Part shown: one piece after another, positions 23,593-58,041 of the stretch
Numbering within the stretch: position 1 is the first letter of the stretch
How the letters are laid out: each line of letters opens with the position of its first letter
Assembly (NCBI GenBank): GCA_026929865.2
Contig: CM049410.1
Coordinates: 18,996,001-19,060,000 of the forward strand
Length of the DNA: 64,000 nucleotides
Reading direction: 5' to 3'
From: Hyperoplus lanceolatus
Lineage: Eukaryota; Chordata; Actinopteri; Uranoscopiformes; Ammodytidae
Position numbers and translations under genes: made by a program
The notes under the pieces: generated by a model
Told to the model about the DNA's origin: nothing
Seen by the model: only the letters and a program-made list of their open reading frames with translations
Databases searched by the model: none

Positions 23593-23623
<31 letters not shown>
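23593..23623. repeat. (AG)n microsatellite
   Basis: About 15 AG units. Confidence 0.9.
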
Positions 23624-23625
<2 letters not shown>

Positions 23626-25588
23626 CGACAACACACGACAGTTGATGTTGCACTTGTGACACTTTTCCCAAACACTTTCCCTTGGTCTCTGACATTGTGA
23701 CATTGTTTTGCTCAGAGGGGAGTCTCACACAAAAAGTACTTCTCCCGCTCCACTCAACGAGCGTCCAAGCATCGAGGGCAGCACTGTCCGGATAATCTCC
23801 ATTATTTCAGATACTGACTATTTTGCACACAATTCAGAGTTGGCCCTTGGCTGTGTTGGAGTCGGAGTACATGATACATTGTACAGTATAGAATAGATAA
23901 AGCCATTGACACACTGAAAAACACATCATAAACATAAACATACTCAATGTATTGCTTTAACTGTGAGACTTGTCTTAGTTATGAATAAACCACAACACAA
24001 ATGTTCTCACCTGATTGTTTTTTTTTGTAGTGTGTGTGTGTTTGTCTGTTTTTACAAAGCAAAATGCTCACTGAAATCGACATGGAATTGTAAAAAAAAA
24101 CGTACACCAAGAGCAACTAAATAAAAAAAAGGTGAATATCAACACAATTTTCATTGCTTCTGTAGGTAAATCAGTTTTAAGGTGCTTTTAATGTGGTTGC
24201 CATGGCACTGTGCTTTGTACCCTCCCACGCTGCTGTGTGCAGACATTTGCGAGAAGATGTCAATAAGTTCTGACTGAGCAGCCTCCCCACCCTCTGTGTC
24301 ATCCAAACTTTTCAGTGAGCCCCGGGAATCACATCAAGTCTTCAAGTCATCCATTGTGTTTTCATAATACGTGTGATCGTGTGCACATATATTGTGTGTT
24401 GTGTGTATGTATGTGTCTGGGGGGGGGGGTGAAAGGTGGGGCGACAGCGGGTAAAGAAGGAAGGAAAAGAAAAAGAGCATTGAGGAGAGAGAAATAATGG
24501 CATCCTGCAATGTAAGAGATCCATAGCTGCACAAATGTGTTTGTGCCACTAGCTTGGCCAGAACATAATGTTCAAGCTACATTGCATGAATGGTGCACTA
24601 GAGCAAAAAAAAGAAAGAAAAAGTTATTTCTTTAAAACATTAAAAAAACAGGATTTGCTAATTGAGACAAAGTCAAGCTGACAAGCTGACCTTTTACGGA
24701 CCTTAATGAGTGCTTCATCATCCTGGGGATACAGGGAAGGAAAGAAAAAAGATCTGAAGGGCTCTGACTGTGTCTGTGACTCAGAAAAACAGAGAGAAAG
24801 AAATGTGTGATTGAACAAGAAGTTAAGGGCCCTGGGGAAACCGTGTTTGGGAGTGAGGGCCGTAGAGGTGGAAAATGGTGGTTTGAATATATAGATGTAC
24901 AGTATGTGGTCATAGCTTCACATACCACCCACAATGAGGACTCACATTTCAAATGTTATAAGTTGACTTGTGTGGAGAGTAGTTTGATCATTTCAGATTA
25001 CCCTTTAAGCTTGTTTGTTGAAAAACACCGATTAGTGAGATTGGCTTGTCCAGCCGCACAGGAGGAGACCTCGAGTTTAGCTGCGTTAATGACCTACCAT
25101 CTTCCCACCTTTCATAAAACCCACCCAACCAATAAGTTAAAAACGTAGTAAAAGAGCATCAAGTAAAGGGACCTTATTTTGTGGCAACCACACTAAACAT
25201 ACATCTACACTATATTTGTTCTCTATTATACACAATAATATCCAGAATCCAAACCATGTTGACCCATGAAATGGCTATAAAAGCGGCCTCTGTGCACACA
25301 GTCACTGTCTGGAGGCCTGGACCTGCTCCTTAGGTCACAATAAGAGGAGCAGAAAGAAGGCATGATGGGGGAGCGGGGGGGATCTTGGCTTTTATGATAG
25401 GAACAGCTCTCAGGCCTTATTGGCCTAGTAGCGAGCGTGGGGACTTGTGCACTGTTTCCATCGTAAGTCAGGCGGTCTGCATAGTTTGCGTGTGGCCTTT
25501 TGTCATGTTGGGTCACACTTAAAGGAGGGCCTGGGGTGTGGTAAAGGGACAAGGGTGGAGCTCAAATGGGTGGAGCGGGGCGGAGTCT

Positions 25589-46445
<20,857 letters not shown>

Positions 46446-47202
46446 CTAGAGAACACACACACAGAGAGAGAGATAGATGTTACAAGTTAAGAAACAACGG
46501 GACAATGTTAACATGAGGGACATTTATTTTCTGTCCCAGAGTGGTTTGGTTGGAAGAGTGGAACTGCACTGATGTTTTTCACAAAAAGGTCAGGTGCAGT
46601 GCTCAGAGGAGGCCTGACTTTCATTTATTTGATACCTCAGGCACCGTTACACCTCCATCGGACACCCAACACACACATTGTAGAACTGAAATGTGTGTGT
46701 GTAAAAGAGGTGTGTGTGTGTGTGTGTATAAGAAGTGTCAGTGTGTTTGTGTGTATGTATAAGGGTGCTTGTGAGTGGGCATGTGTTTGCATCAGGGACA
46801 ATACAGAGTGTGCGTTTCCTTTTTTGTATGCAGACAATAGTGTCATGTGCATTTGGGGGGGGGATGGGCAAGTTGCCTCAATTGCTTAGGCTAACCCCCC
46901 CCCCAAGGACGTTCACCTGCCCTCATGTACATAGGCTCCCCCCCCTCCTCCTCACACATACACACATCATTTAATTACTGATTTATTGGTTGTAAGGAAA
47001 GGTGCCTGTGCAAGGGGAAGATGGGAGATATCGGATTTCAAATGGAGCAGGGATGAAGAGATTTCTAATTTTCCGCCTGGCTGCGTTTCAGTGGACCTGT
47101 GTGCTCACCGGTGCGCAGGCACTTATATCCCAGCACCGGGATCAATCATCAGTGTCAGCTGCGGGTCACCGTGGCCATGCCAAAGAGTGCCTATCAAGTA
47201 AG

Positions 47203-47203
<1 letters not shown>

Positions 47204-47256
<53 letters not shown>
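47204..47256. repeat. (CA)n microsatellite
   Basis: About 26 CA units. Confidence 0.95.
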
Positions 47257-47258
<2 letters not shown>

Positions 47259-48270
47259 GGGAGGTGGTTGTATTTGTGTGTGATACCGCACACCACAGGC
47301 AAAAAAAATAATAAAAAATAAGCCTGAAATAATACAAGCAGCTCAGAAATACAAACGATTTGGCCAAAAAAATAGCTTCTCCACTAGGTAAGGGAAGGGG
47401 TGTAAAGTTCTAGAGACAGATTTTGGGATACCAATAGAGAAAGGTGAGGAGAGAAAAAGGAATTGGTAATAAATTCATAGCTTGGGAGTGCAGTGTGTAT
47501 GTTACCACTGTCTTCATGTTACAGAGCAATCATATTGTTGAAAATGAATTACTTCAATGTGATGATATTTAAATATCAATGTGAACTATTATATATATAC
47601 CCTAACCCAAGTTGACCAAACCTTGAGCTGAATACAACTTGGCAAGATAACGTTTTTGAATACATTGAATGCCAACGTTTTTTCATTCATTAGTAGTTTA
47701 TTGAATACATTAAATACTTTCTTAACAAACCAAGGACACTTTGCACCCACCCACCATCCTGTCCTGATGTTAAACAGGGACACACTCCTTTCTCCAATGC
47801 CTTTGAATACAATTTCTAGAGGGAGCTATTCCCCTGTTGTTCACCTTAACACTGCTGAAACATGTAAAAAAATAAATAAAATTCTTGTTTTTTGTGGCAT
47901 TTTAGTATATTTAAGGTTATAGTGGTATGATGATGATGATGATGCGTCATATGTGAAGTACCGAACAGGGTGATCTGGGAATCTGTCAGTAGTCTGGCCC
48001 GTGGCTTTCTGAGGCTTGTCATGATTGGCAACTATGACGTGGTGTGTGTGTGTTTGTTAGTGCTTGCGTGCATACGTGTGTGTGTGTGTGTGTGCGTGCT
48101 GAAACACTGAAGCTCTAAACATATGCTAGTCAGTGCTAACTGTGTTTGCATTTTGCAATGTGTGGGCTTTCCTTTCCCTTTCCCCTGCTATCTGTCTGAC
48201 ACAGAGAGAGAGAAGCAGCGCAGGATGGACGCAGCCTACAGACAAGTGGGCAGCAGCCGTTAAAGGATCA

Positions 48271-48346
<76 letters not shown>
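48271..48346. repeat. (CA)n microsatellite
   Basis: About 38 CA units. Confidence 0.97.
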
Positions 48347-48350
<4 letters not shown>

Positions 48351-48626
48351 TAGAAAAACAAGGAGAAGCTGAGTCTTCTCTTGGCAGGACTACTATAGGA
48401 AAAATCTAGGCTCGCAGGGAGGACAGTTATCAGCTGATAGTGCTTCCCCACCTCTTGTGGCTCCCTAGGCAGCTTATTAAATCAAGGGCTGGCTGTTTGC
48501 CTTTTTTGATGATAACGCTGCTGCCACGGAGGCACAGCGCGAATCAATCCACGCGTGTAGCGATAGCGAGCAAAAGGAGCGCGTGTAGGCTACTTGGGCT
48601 CACATGTATTCGACAACTTTATCACA

Positions 48627-48661
48627 GGCAAGGCAAGGCAAGGCAAGGCAAGGCAAGGCAA
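48627..48661. repeat. (GGCAA)n pentanucleotide repeat
   Basis: About seven GGCAA units. Confidence 0.9.
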
Positions 48662-48927
48662 GTACAAACAGAACTGCCATGCGACTCTGAAGACAAATAG
48701 CTGAGGCGATGGGGGAAACTCACACACACGCAAAATCAGAAAATATATAATATTACATTCGGCACATTTTTAGTGTGGGATTCCAGTTGGAGTGTAGAGC
48801 AAAGAAACATACGGCACATGTTCAAGCATATTTATTTGTGTGTAGAAGTCTGTCTTATTTCAGCCTGCAGCCCATGTTAACCTCCTTCTATCACACTGCG
48901 TCACTGTCCAACTCATTTAATATCGTC

Positions 48928-48942
48928 TGTGTGTGTGTGCGT

Positions 48943-48983
<41 letters not shown>
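48928..48983. repeat. (TG)n microsatellite with CG interruptions
   Basis: A TG run broken by GCGTGTGCGTGTGCG-type units. Confidence 0.93.
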
Positions 48984-48987
<4 letters not shown>

Positions 48988-49159
48988 TCTGCACATATGA
49001 ACGCCTATTTGGTTATGTGCCGATTTTTTATTTATTGTTTAACTGTCCATAGACATGTCTGGGTCAAGGCTCGGATTTATTTTACGCCTCAATTGTGGTT
49101 CCGGGGTCCAGACAACCACTGGCGGTCAAGGCAGCCAGGCCTGAAACCAAATGTCCAGC

Positions 49160-49190
<31 letters not shown>

Positions 49191-51739
49191 AGATGACTTT
49201 GTGGTACAGATCTATCCGTCTGTCTCTGTCAGTCTTTCCCCAGGCAGGCCCACCTCCTCCTCTTCCTCCTCCAACCATCACAACAATACATTCCTTCCTC
49301 TCATGACTCACTGAGCTCGGTTACACAACAGCTATACCATCACAACGCATCCTACAGTCTCCGATGTGTGTGTGTATAATTGTTTGCGCCAGAGCATCCG
49401 AGCCCATAGAATTCAAACATTGATTTTTCAATTACTTTCTCCTTGCTCATCTGAGAAAATAATAGAATCCAACGTATATACGCAAGAAAACATATTGAGC
49501 TTTCCCCTCCTAATCCTTTTCTTCCCACTATCATAGAATTAACCGTTCAGTCCTTTAGTTCCTTTTCACAGCTATTTTGTTGTCATGCACTCCAGTTCTC
49601 TGACAAATGTCCCTTTTTCTCACATCTAAATAACCGCCCACCCTGCCCTGCTGTACTCTGCATATGCCTGCAAACTGCTGCTGAGAAAAGGAGAGGGTCG
49701 AGGAGGAAAGAGAAAAAACTATTCTACTTCTATTTGTGGCCCAGTGTAATTATGTGGGATGGATGCTGGCAGAGGCTTGGTTGTTGGGGTGAGTGGATCT
49801 CCACTTTCTCTTTTCATTCTGTTTAGCTGTTGCTGCCTCTCAAAGACAGCCCACAATTTCACTTTGGATGAACTTGTCACAAAAAACAGGTGCTGCGCTC
49901 CCAACAACAGAATCAGTTGTTTTTGCCCTAAAAACATATGTTTTTCGTTCAAGTGTCAAAGTCCTTCAGTGGCCATAGTCATTGTGACAGGAGTATGCTA
50001 GGGACATTATAGAGCAGAGTAGAGGTGGGCATTGGGAATTTTTGAGTCAACAAAACGTCAGACCTTAACACAGGAGATGTCTGTTTGTTTCCTGATTGCG
50101 ATGACCACGATCACTCCCATGATTAAACCATGTGTTTAGTCTTGTAACGATGACGATAATATTTATGATAATATTAACAAAATAGCAATTTAAACCTAAA
50201 TCCCAATGTGTTCCTTAACTTAACAAAGTACCTTTTCTTTGACCCAAACATGCTCAACCTAACCAAGTCATTTTCCCCCACCAACACACTGTTACATCAA
50301 ACATTTTTTTATTTATTTTTTCAAATGTGATTACTTACAGTTTTTGGTAAAGCACAGGCAAACTAGGCTATCATGCTGGTTGTCAGATGTGAAAATACTT
50401 ATTTGTATCATTCTGGAGGGAATAGACCAACAACATATTTAATTTGGAGGACTGGTCCACCTTTTTTCGGTAGAAAATAGATGATGGACAGACCTCCCCC
50501 CAACTCAATTGGAAGAATGCACCACTTTTAAAACGGATAAAGGAATGACCAACAATTCATGTAAAGTCACATCATCATTCTAACACTTCCATAGTTCATC
50601 GATATGCCCCAAAGACACTAAGCTTCGATTCTAAGTGGAGGTTTTTGAAGAATTTCAGGTTGCAGGCTGCACACACTGAGCAGGCAAGTTGTGTTCCATC
50701 TTTATTAGGTTTGTTTTTCTAGTGTCTAGACTGCAGTATGACCAAACTTTAGTCATCACTCGCAGCCCACAGAGATAGAAAATATAAGGACACTGCTGCT
50801 GTTAGCGATGCACCCTTGTGGACACTTGAGGACACTTTGGCCATGTTGTTTGCATAAAAAGGCTAAATGAATAATGATAATGTACAACTACTTTTGCTGC
50901 TATGTCCTATACCAACCTCTGCAAAAAGAATTACTTTTATTATATGCAGTTTCCAAAAGCCTAAAAGAAATGACAACATGATGGAATTCTTTCTGAATCA
51001 ACACTTTAAAAGAATACACTGGTTTTATGTTTACTTCTGTGTAGACCAAAAGTGATTACCAGGGTACTAGCTATTGTCTAGTTTATTGTTTATTTCGTCA
51101 GAATTAAAGGGCACTGTGCACCACAACATGCCACTCAGCTGTGACTGCCTGCTGTGCAACAGTTGGGCTGTCACCCAGCCTCTGATCTGATTATCCAGCT
51201 GTGTTAATGAGTATATACACACACCTCAAACTTGAATGTTTAGAATGGGAATTTGTCTGGCAAAATATGAGCATCATTACCCTGCACCATGTTGTTGACT
51301 CTTTCATCAAGTAAACATAAAAAGGTTTCTTCAGTCCTCTTAACGCTGAGACCAAATGTGCATAAAGTCAGGTCTTGACCCGAACACTCAAGAGTCATAT
51401 GTTGCTCATTCATTGTGCATATTCCACACTGTTGCCAAACTGTTTCACTATTCCCCAGCTATAGGCCGCAAACTTCCCTGCAGCCATTGCTTTACTTAAT
51501 GATGCTACTGGATCTGACAGGGCAGCAACAACGGGAAACAACAACAACTCTCTCCATAAATATATAGAACAGCTCTTTAAATTCAATAAGCCAAACTTTG
51601 TTTTTATGGACAGAGGTATGAAATCGCTCAAGACATGCTGTGCAGCCTGGAAATTGGCCTGGTAGTGTATTAGGGAGACCCAAAGCCATTTGAGGGCATG
51701 AAATGACATTGCACTGCCTCTGGATGTCCAAATGTACTC

Positions 51740-51741
<2 letters not shown>

Positions 51742-51809
<68 letters not shown>
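51742..51809. repeat. (AG)n microsatellite
   Basis: About 34 AG units. Confidence 0.97.
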
Positions 51810-51812
<3 letters not shown>

Positions 51813-52164
51813 GACTCCTTAACAGCCAATTAGCTTCCGCTTGATCGGGAGGTAGTGTGAAGGCCACTGTGGGAACCATTATGGCACGGACGGAGAACAT
51901 TAACCACAATCAGTTCTAATTAAAGACTCCCCAGCTATTGCTCCTCCACTTCTGTTTCCCCCTACTCCCTTATCTACGGTATTACAAACGACGGTAATCT
52001 GAAAACCCGGAGTTTGAGATAGGATGTTACCCGGACTGATTATGCGAAACAGTGCAGAGAGAGGATGAAAGAACTTCAATTAGGATTAAATTAAGCCAAT
52101 GTGATTAGCTCAGTTGCATGAAACGTAACAGACAGAATATTCACGTTTCTCTATAAAGGTGCTG

Positions 52165-53140
52165 TTAAGGTGCGAACACACTAGGCACTTTACATGCGTA
52201 CAGACGCGTATGAAATCCGCCCCTTTTCCATAGGGAACCATTGGTTTACGCGCGTACATGGCGCGTAAATGCGTCACTCGCGCTAAAGCAACATTTTCAC
52301 TCGCGCTAAAGCAACATTTTTACGCGCGTATATAATACGCGAGGAGTTCAAAAAATTTAACTTTTGTTGCTCCTACGCGAGACGATTAGCCGCGTTGGCC
52401 AATCAGCGTTGAGCTTGACCAGACGTCACATACATTGGCAGGGTCGGAGAACAGTGTACTGTACACAGAGGCTAATGAGAGACACCGAGGACAAAATGCG
52501 GGCGGCCGGTGCTGTATGAAGCCGCTCGGGGTTAGAAGACGTGGGGAAAGTAAACCAGGAGAATGGACTTCCTGGTTAATTCAGTGAATATGTGCGGCTG
52601 TGCTTTAGCCGATAAACAAAGTTAGCGCCGTATAGCATTAGTTAACTCACCCTGTTGTGTGCGGGCGGCTAGCGCCTCATATTATGAACCCTAACATGAC
52701 GACTGTCCGCGGGACTTTCACGACAAGTAGAGCGAAGCACCGGTGTTGATCTACGCCAGCCACGGTCCCCTGTCACAGCCAGGTAGGGTAATTTTGGCTA
52801 CTTGCCTTTATGTTGTGCCGCCGTGCACCGATGCTGCTGTAACTGTGTTTGTTATGTAGCTGCCGTGAATATGCAATGCTGTTTTAATGCTAGGCTATTT
52901 GTGCTGTTCAGTTTGTCTTTTGGCACAGTTGTTGGCCGTTGTTGTTTTTGTGCGGACATGCACGCTGTTGTGTCGGGCCTGATCAGCCATGGTTGATAAG
53001 GGAAATACAATATCGGGAGGGAGACTAGGCATGTTACGCGCGTATAACCATTTTTGACACAAAATGATCAAGCAACATTTTAGCTGCGTTACGCACGTAA
53101 ATCTTACGCGTGTAAAATGCCTAGTGTGTTCGCACCTTTA
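52165..53140. mobile_element. PIF/Harbinger-like non-autonomous element with TTA duplication
   Basis: The element (52168-53137) has inverted ends AGGTGCGAACACACTAGGCA and TGCCTAGTGTGTTCGCACCT, a near-perfect 20-bp pair. TTA flanks both sides (52165-52167 and 53138-53140). A 3-bp TWA duplication is typical of PIF/Harbinger. Subterminal GCGCGTA/TACGCG repeats make both ends CpG-rich. No transposase or Myb-like gene is intact. Confidence 0.8.
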
Positions 53141-53523
53141 GGATCTCCTCCTGACGCATGAAGAATTATTCGACGCGTTAGACTTGAAAAGAGGCCAAAT
53201 AAATATGTGGTTCTAGCTGCTTTTTTTCTCTGTCAAATTGACATTTTTGGAGACGGAAATTTCTGCAAGCCACTTTCCTGTTTCAGTGGAGAAACAAACT
53301 ATTTTAAATGGCACGCAATTTCAAATTTCTACAAAGAGCATTTTCCCCTTTTTATCCTCCCTCCTTTTTCCGTTTCTTAGTTCGTCACCCTACCTCAAAC
53401 TAAGCCTATAAAGTTATTTATTTAAATTATATTTTTTTCGCTCTTTCTTCTGGGTCAATGGGCATGCCGTGTTGGCTGCACTGTAACTATACTGTGTACC
53501 GGAGTGTGTAAATTGATAACTAA

Positions 53524-53525
<2 letters not shown>

Positions 53526-53562
<37 letters not shown>
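53526..53562. repeat. (TG)n microsatellite
   Basis: About 18 TG units running into a GCGCGTGC patch. Confidence 0.93.
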
Positions 53563-53566
<4 letters not shown>

Positions 53567-55299
53567 TGCACGCGCATGCGTGTGTGTTGTACATGACAGT
53601 TTATATTTCCAATGTGTATGCAGTAGGCTACACTGGCAGAAACAGTTTACATGGTAAATATGTGCAAGGAATATGTGAGCTGCAACTATCCCTGTTTGAG
53701 GTCGGAACAGTCAAGAGTTGGTGTGACCACGTGAAGGGAGAAAGAGCTAGCGGGGGTTCAAATGAAAAAATCTACATGATAATAAAAACATCGGCTGAGA
53801 CGTTTCATGCAGAGATACGATCCAATAATAAAGTTGTGAAGATTTTTTCTTATGGGGATTACATCTAATCTCGAGCACTTCCTTTTCCTGTGTTTAAGGT
53901 AATCTGCTCTTTAAATCTCTCATATGTCGTTCTGCCCTCCTTTCTCCGTATTTTCCCTGGATTGCCGGAAGGTATAGCAGACGGCTTCGTGTGTCCTGAT
54001 TATATTCAAGGCTAAGCACAGTTTGACCCCACCGCGACTGAAAATAGAGCTATAGAACTGTAAGGAACGGAGATGACTTCATAACTTTTTCTTTCTTTAT
54101 CGCGCTATTACAGAGGGATTATACAAAATTAAGAAACTGGATCCATTGAGTTAACCTATCTGTCAACCCCCCCCACCCCCCAAACCTGTAGCCTACTGAG
54201 TAAGATGTCTGCTTTCTTGCTGGCTGTTTAAGTGCTTTATTAATCACAGAACTCAGAACTGTGTGCAGGAGATTTAGAAGCAGATTTGGACCTCAGTCAG
54301 CTCAATCTCAGCATGGATAAAATATACAAATATGCCAATTTCCAGCCGATAAATGAATAAATGAGCTGACACTAATGCTTTAGGAAAATCAATACACAGC
54401 CTTTGGCTTTATAACGGCCTCATCAGAGAAAGATCTCAACCTCTCACTGCTGTGTTACTGGCATTGACAAACAACAAGGTTACTGTTCAAACTCCATTAT
54501 GAGAAGTGGTACTGCACAATGAGAGACGTGAGGTCAACACAATCCTGAAATGTTACTTAATCGTCGGTGATTTGCCTCTTTTCTCACTATTACTAATACT
54601 GTTCCATGAAGACGTTACATGCTGCTTTTTTTTTTACATTTTAGAAAATTTGGCCTATGGATGGTTTGAACGAATCCTTCAAAAATAAATGTTTACCTCA
54701 GAAAGCCTACATAATGTTTCTTAAGTCTTAAGGTGTTCAGCTCTGTAGTGAGTTGTGGCAGTCCTGCAGTGGTAAACGGACCTGGTGGATATGACGCTTC
54801 TTCTCCCAGGGAGTGTCTATAATGAGTTCTGTCAGGCAGGCAGAGAGCAGTGTGTTGCCATACCGAACCCCAACCTGAGCACACAGGCAAGGCCCATCTG
54901 TCAAGCGGAGAGACGATAAGCCCGGAGCAATCCAGAAACAAATTGCTCAGATTCCCCTCTGTGTATAGACCTACGAAAAAGGCGGGATGAGACTGATGCC
55001 TGATTCCTACTCAGGAAAAAAAGGGTTAGGCAAGGGAGGGTATATTTTCAACAACACAAATATCTATGCAGATGGTGCCGATGGCCAGTCATTGCTCTGC
55101 AGCTGAGGTGGAACGATAAATGATAAACAGCAAAGACAGCAAAAAATAAAAAATAAATCTGAAAAGCTAAAAAAAAACATTTTTTTTTAAACTTTTGAGC
55201 CTTGGGGTGAGCAGCTTTTAAAAATCGCTCACAATTTTCCTTTTTGCTGTACAGCTGTTGGTCCTTACCCTAGATAAAACAACCAAAGGAACTTTCATA

Positions 55300-55303
<4 letters not shown>

Positions 55304-55365
<62 letters not shown>
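55304..55365. repeat. (CA)n microsatellite
   Basis: About 30 CA units. Confidence 0.96.
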
Positions 55366-55367
<2 letters not shown>

Positions 55368-56019
55368 TTGAAAAGGAGCAAAATTATCAAAGCTAAAGTG
55401 ACAAACTGTTGAAAACATATTTAAGCTGGCCTCGTCTCCATCTTGCAGTGGCATGCAGGCAAGAACAAACAAATGCAAACTGATTCAAAGCTGAGCTATG
55501 CCTTCACATATGCAAAAAGAAAAAGAAAAGGTCCAGGAATTCTGCATTTTTGATTGACAAGAACTCAGATGAGGTTCATTTCCCTGGCAAATTGAGTCAT
55601 TTGCGGATGTGGCATTAAGTTGCGACATCGTTTTATACATGAATAAATATCAGGCCGGTCAACCGAGCGGCACACATCCATCATGCCAACTGTGACAAGT
55701 CATTATAAATTGATTAGATATGGTGGGGGGCTAGCCGGGCTAGTGCAAGGAAGGAAGGAGAAGGTTGTGTGTACGGGAGAAAAATAAGCACAAGACAGAG
55801 GTTTCTTTCTAAATTTAACTCCACGGCAGATGAGATGAGAGCAGGAGCAAGAGATGACAACACAGTGCAGACACCCGGAGACAGACAGAGGCGGTCACGA
55901 GGCGGTGACCAATGTGAAATGACCATAGATAGTATAATAAACACACAGAAGTTGTAGCGTGTGAGTGGGAACGTGCTCGAACTATCCTCTCTGCTGAATT
56001 TCTCAGACGCACGCACGCA

Positions 56020-56046
56020 CGCACACACACACACACACACACACAC
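56020..56046. repeat. (CA)n microsatellite
   Basis: About 12 CA units following a short (CACG)n run, directly left of the nested transposons. Confidence 0.9.
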
Positions 56047-58041
56047 AGGCGTTGACACTAAGGTTTCAAAAGCACTTGCCCATAGAGCAAGTACAGTGAC
56101 TTGCCCAAAAAAAATTAAATAAAAAAGTTAAACAGTGATATATGCTTATTAAAATAAACATTTTAGCGAACCTTATCTCTTAAATGCAAACACTGCTTAC
56201 TTGTCTCATCCTAACCACATACAACCAACACCAATTCATATAAGCCTAGATATCATGACATCACACTTACAGCCAAGAGCAATGTGATGCATGCACCTGG
56301 CCTGGTTTTGGGGGTCTCAGAAAACTCGGTCTAGCTCAGAGTCAAGCTGAATGTTAGCTTCCACACACGTGTTCAGAAAAATTTAACTTATTTTACTTAT
56401 TTAAAACGGTCACATTGTGCCAAAAAGTGATCGTCTGCCATAAAATGATTAAAGTCCACCATGTTAAAGCTATTGCCCAGTTATACTGTAAGTAAGGAGG
56501 GGGATCATTCATTTCTTTTCACATTGATACCATTATTAAGACTCCACAATCCAAATCTTTATTGATACTTTTGTATTATTTTGTTAAAAGAGAACTGGTA
56601 TTATTGCTTTAATTGCTTATAAGATTAGCAGAGCTAAGGATAGGACTTTAAACAGGTCATAATTCCATATTTAGGCCTACTAATTATTTTATATTGCTGG
56701 GAAAACAAGTTTTTCACCCAAACTGCATTATTCAAGTTTCTAGCGAAAAACAAAAAAAAAAAAAATTCTTGATGTTACATACATCATGATGTCCTTTTGT
56801 TGACCTGTGCCTAATAATCATTTTACTGAGCTGACCTGAACACATCACATTTGAACCTTTTGCGATTTTTTTTTAAGCTAACTATAGTTATTATCCTGCA
56901 GATTTTAATATGGATTTAGGGACTTGCTAAACAGTCTCTCGTTTGTTGATCACCGCTCCTTTGAATGAATGAAGAGACGGTGCCGAGCTTGTCTGCAGCG
57001 GCTCAGCTTTTTTTTTTTCTTTTTTTTTGGAGACGGAGAAGCGGGTTGAAGGAGTTTCTTCACAGGTCGAAGGTACAACACTTTAGTTGAAGATGACCCG
57101 TGTGCTGGACACTGTGTGGTTTGTTAAATCCTCTAGTGGTGTTCGATGATAGTGCAGCCTGCTATAAAACAGGAAGTAGCCATTTTGAAGTGTCAGTCAC
57201 ATGTGGCAGACGAGCGATGATTCCCAGCTCCACAATCTCGTGCCATCCTTCGATCTGGTAGCTGTTAGACGCATTGTCTGTAAGTAGCCTAAATGTTTAA
57301 GTTGGAAGTATATTGACCTAGAAAACCCTTTATTTCCAGCTTTTAGCGAGAATTATGTTTATTTCTCAACACGTTTATTTTGTACATCTACATGCTATGT
57401 TGTACCTCATGCTTAACCGTTAGCGTCATTAGGCTTTTTGCTAGCCTCTTAATTCATGTTCATTTGTTAGCATGTTCACTTGTTGTTAGCATAGCCTCCA
57501 TTTTGTGTCCTTTTCATACTTAATGTAGGATGTATGCTTTGTACACGTACTTCTTCGGAACTGTAATGCCAATATTTCTTTTTATTCTTGTGTTACAGTT
57601 TTACAATCTACGAGCTTCAGTAAAAACTCTCAATACAGAATCCCGTTCTCCTTGAGTTATTGAAGTTCATGTTTAACTGACTGGATAGCTGGATGTTCAT
57701 CTAGTGAGAACAGTACAACCCGACTCTACTCTATATTTGAAATTACATCATGTGCCCTACTGGACTCCTACGGTGGCGCTGAGCATTCACCAAATAATTT
57801 TTTTTTTTAAATTACGAGATAAGGATCTCGTAATTACGAGATCCTGAGTGTGCTAACGGGTACATTAGCATTTGGTTAAATGATATGCAGTTTGTTCATT
57901 ATGGGCCACCGGAGCCACCGTACTGTGTTGTCTCACCCAATCAGAATGCCCGGTGGGCTAGTTCACTTTTACCTCCTGTTTGTTACTGTATTGGAGCGCA
58001 GTTTTATTGAATGCTTTGATGAAATGCAGTCGTTTAAACTC

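Larger units (their letters stand above)
17197..25588. other. Intergenic region between convergent NKIRAS2 and ZNF385C
   Basis: I see no exon on either strand. It contains a CTCF-like site, two SINEs and several microsatellites (all listed). The portion next to 25588 is probably ZNF385C 3' UTR, but no signal fixes its end. Confidence 0.55.

Noticed and set aside
48775-49314. 179-codon plus-strand open frame
   Set aside because: Its centre is a TG microsatellite and CT-rich DNA; there is no domain, splice context or family resemblance.
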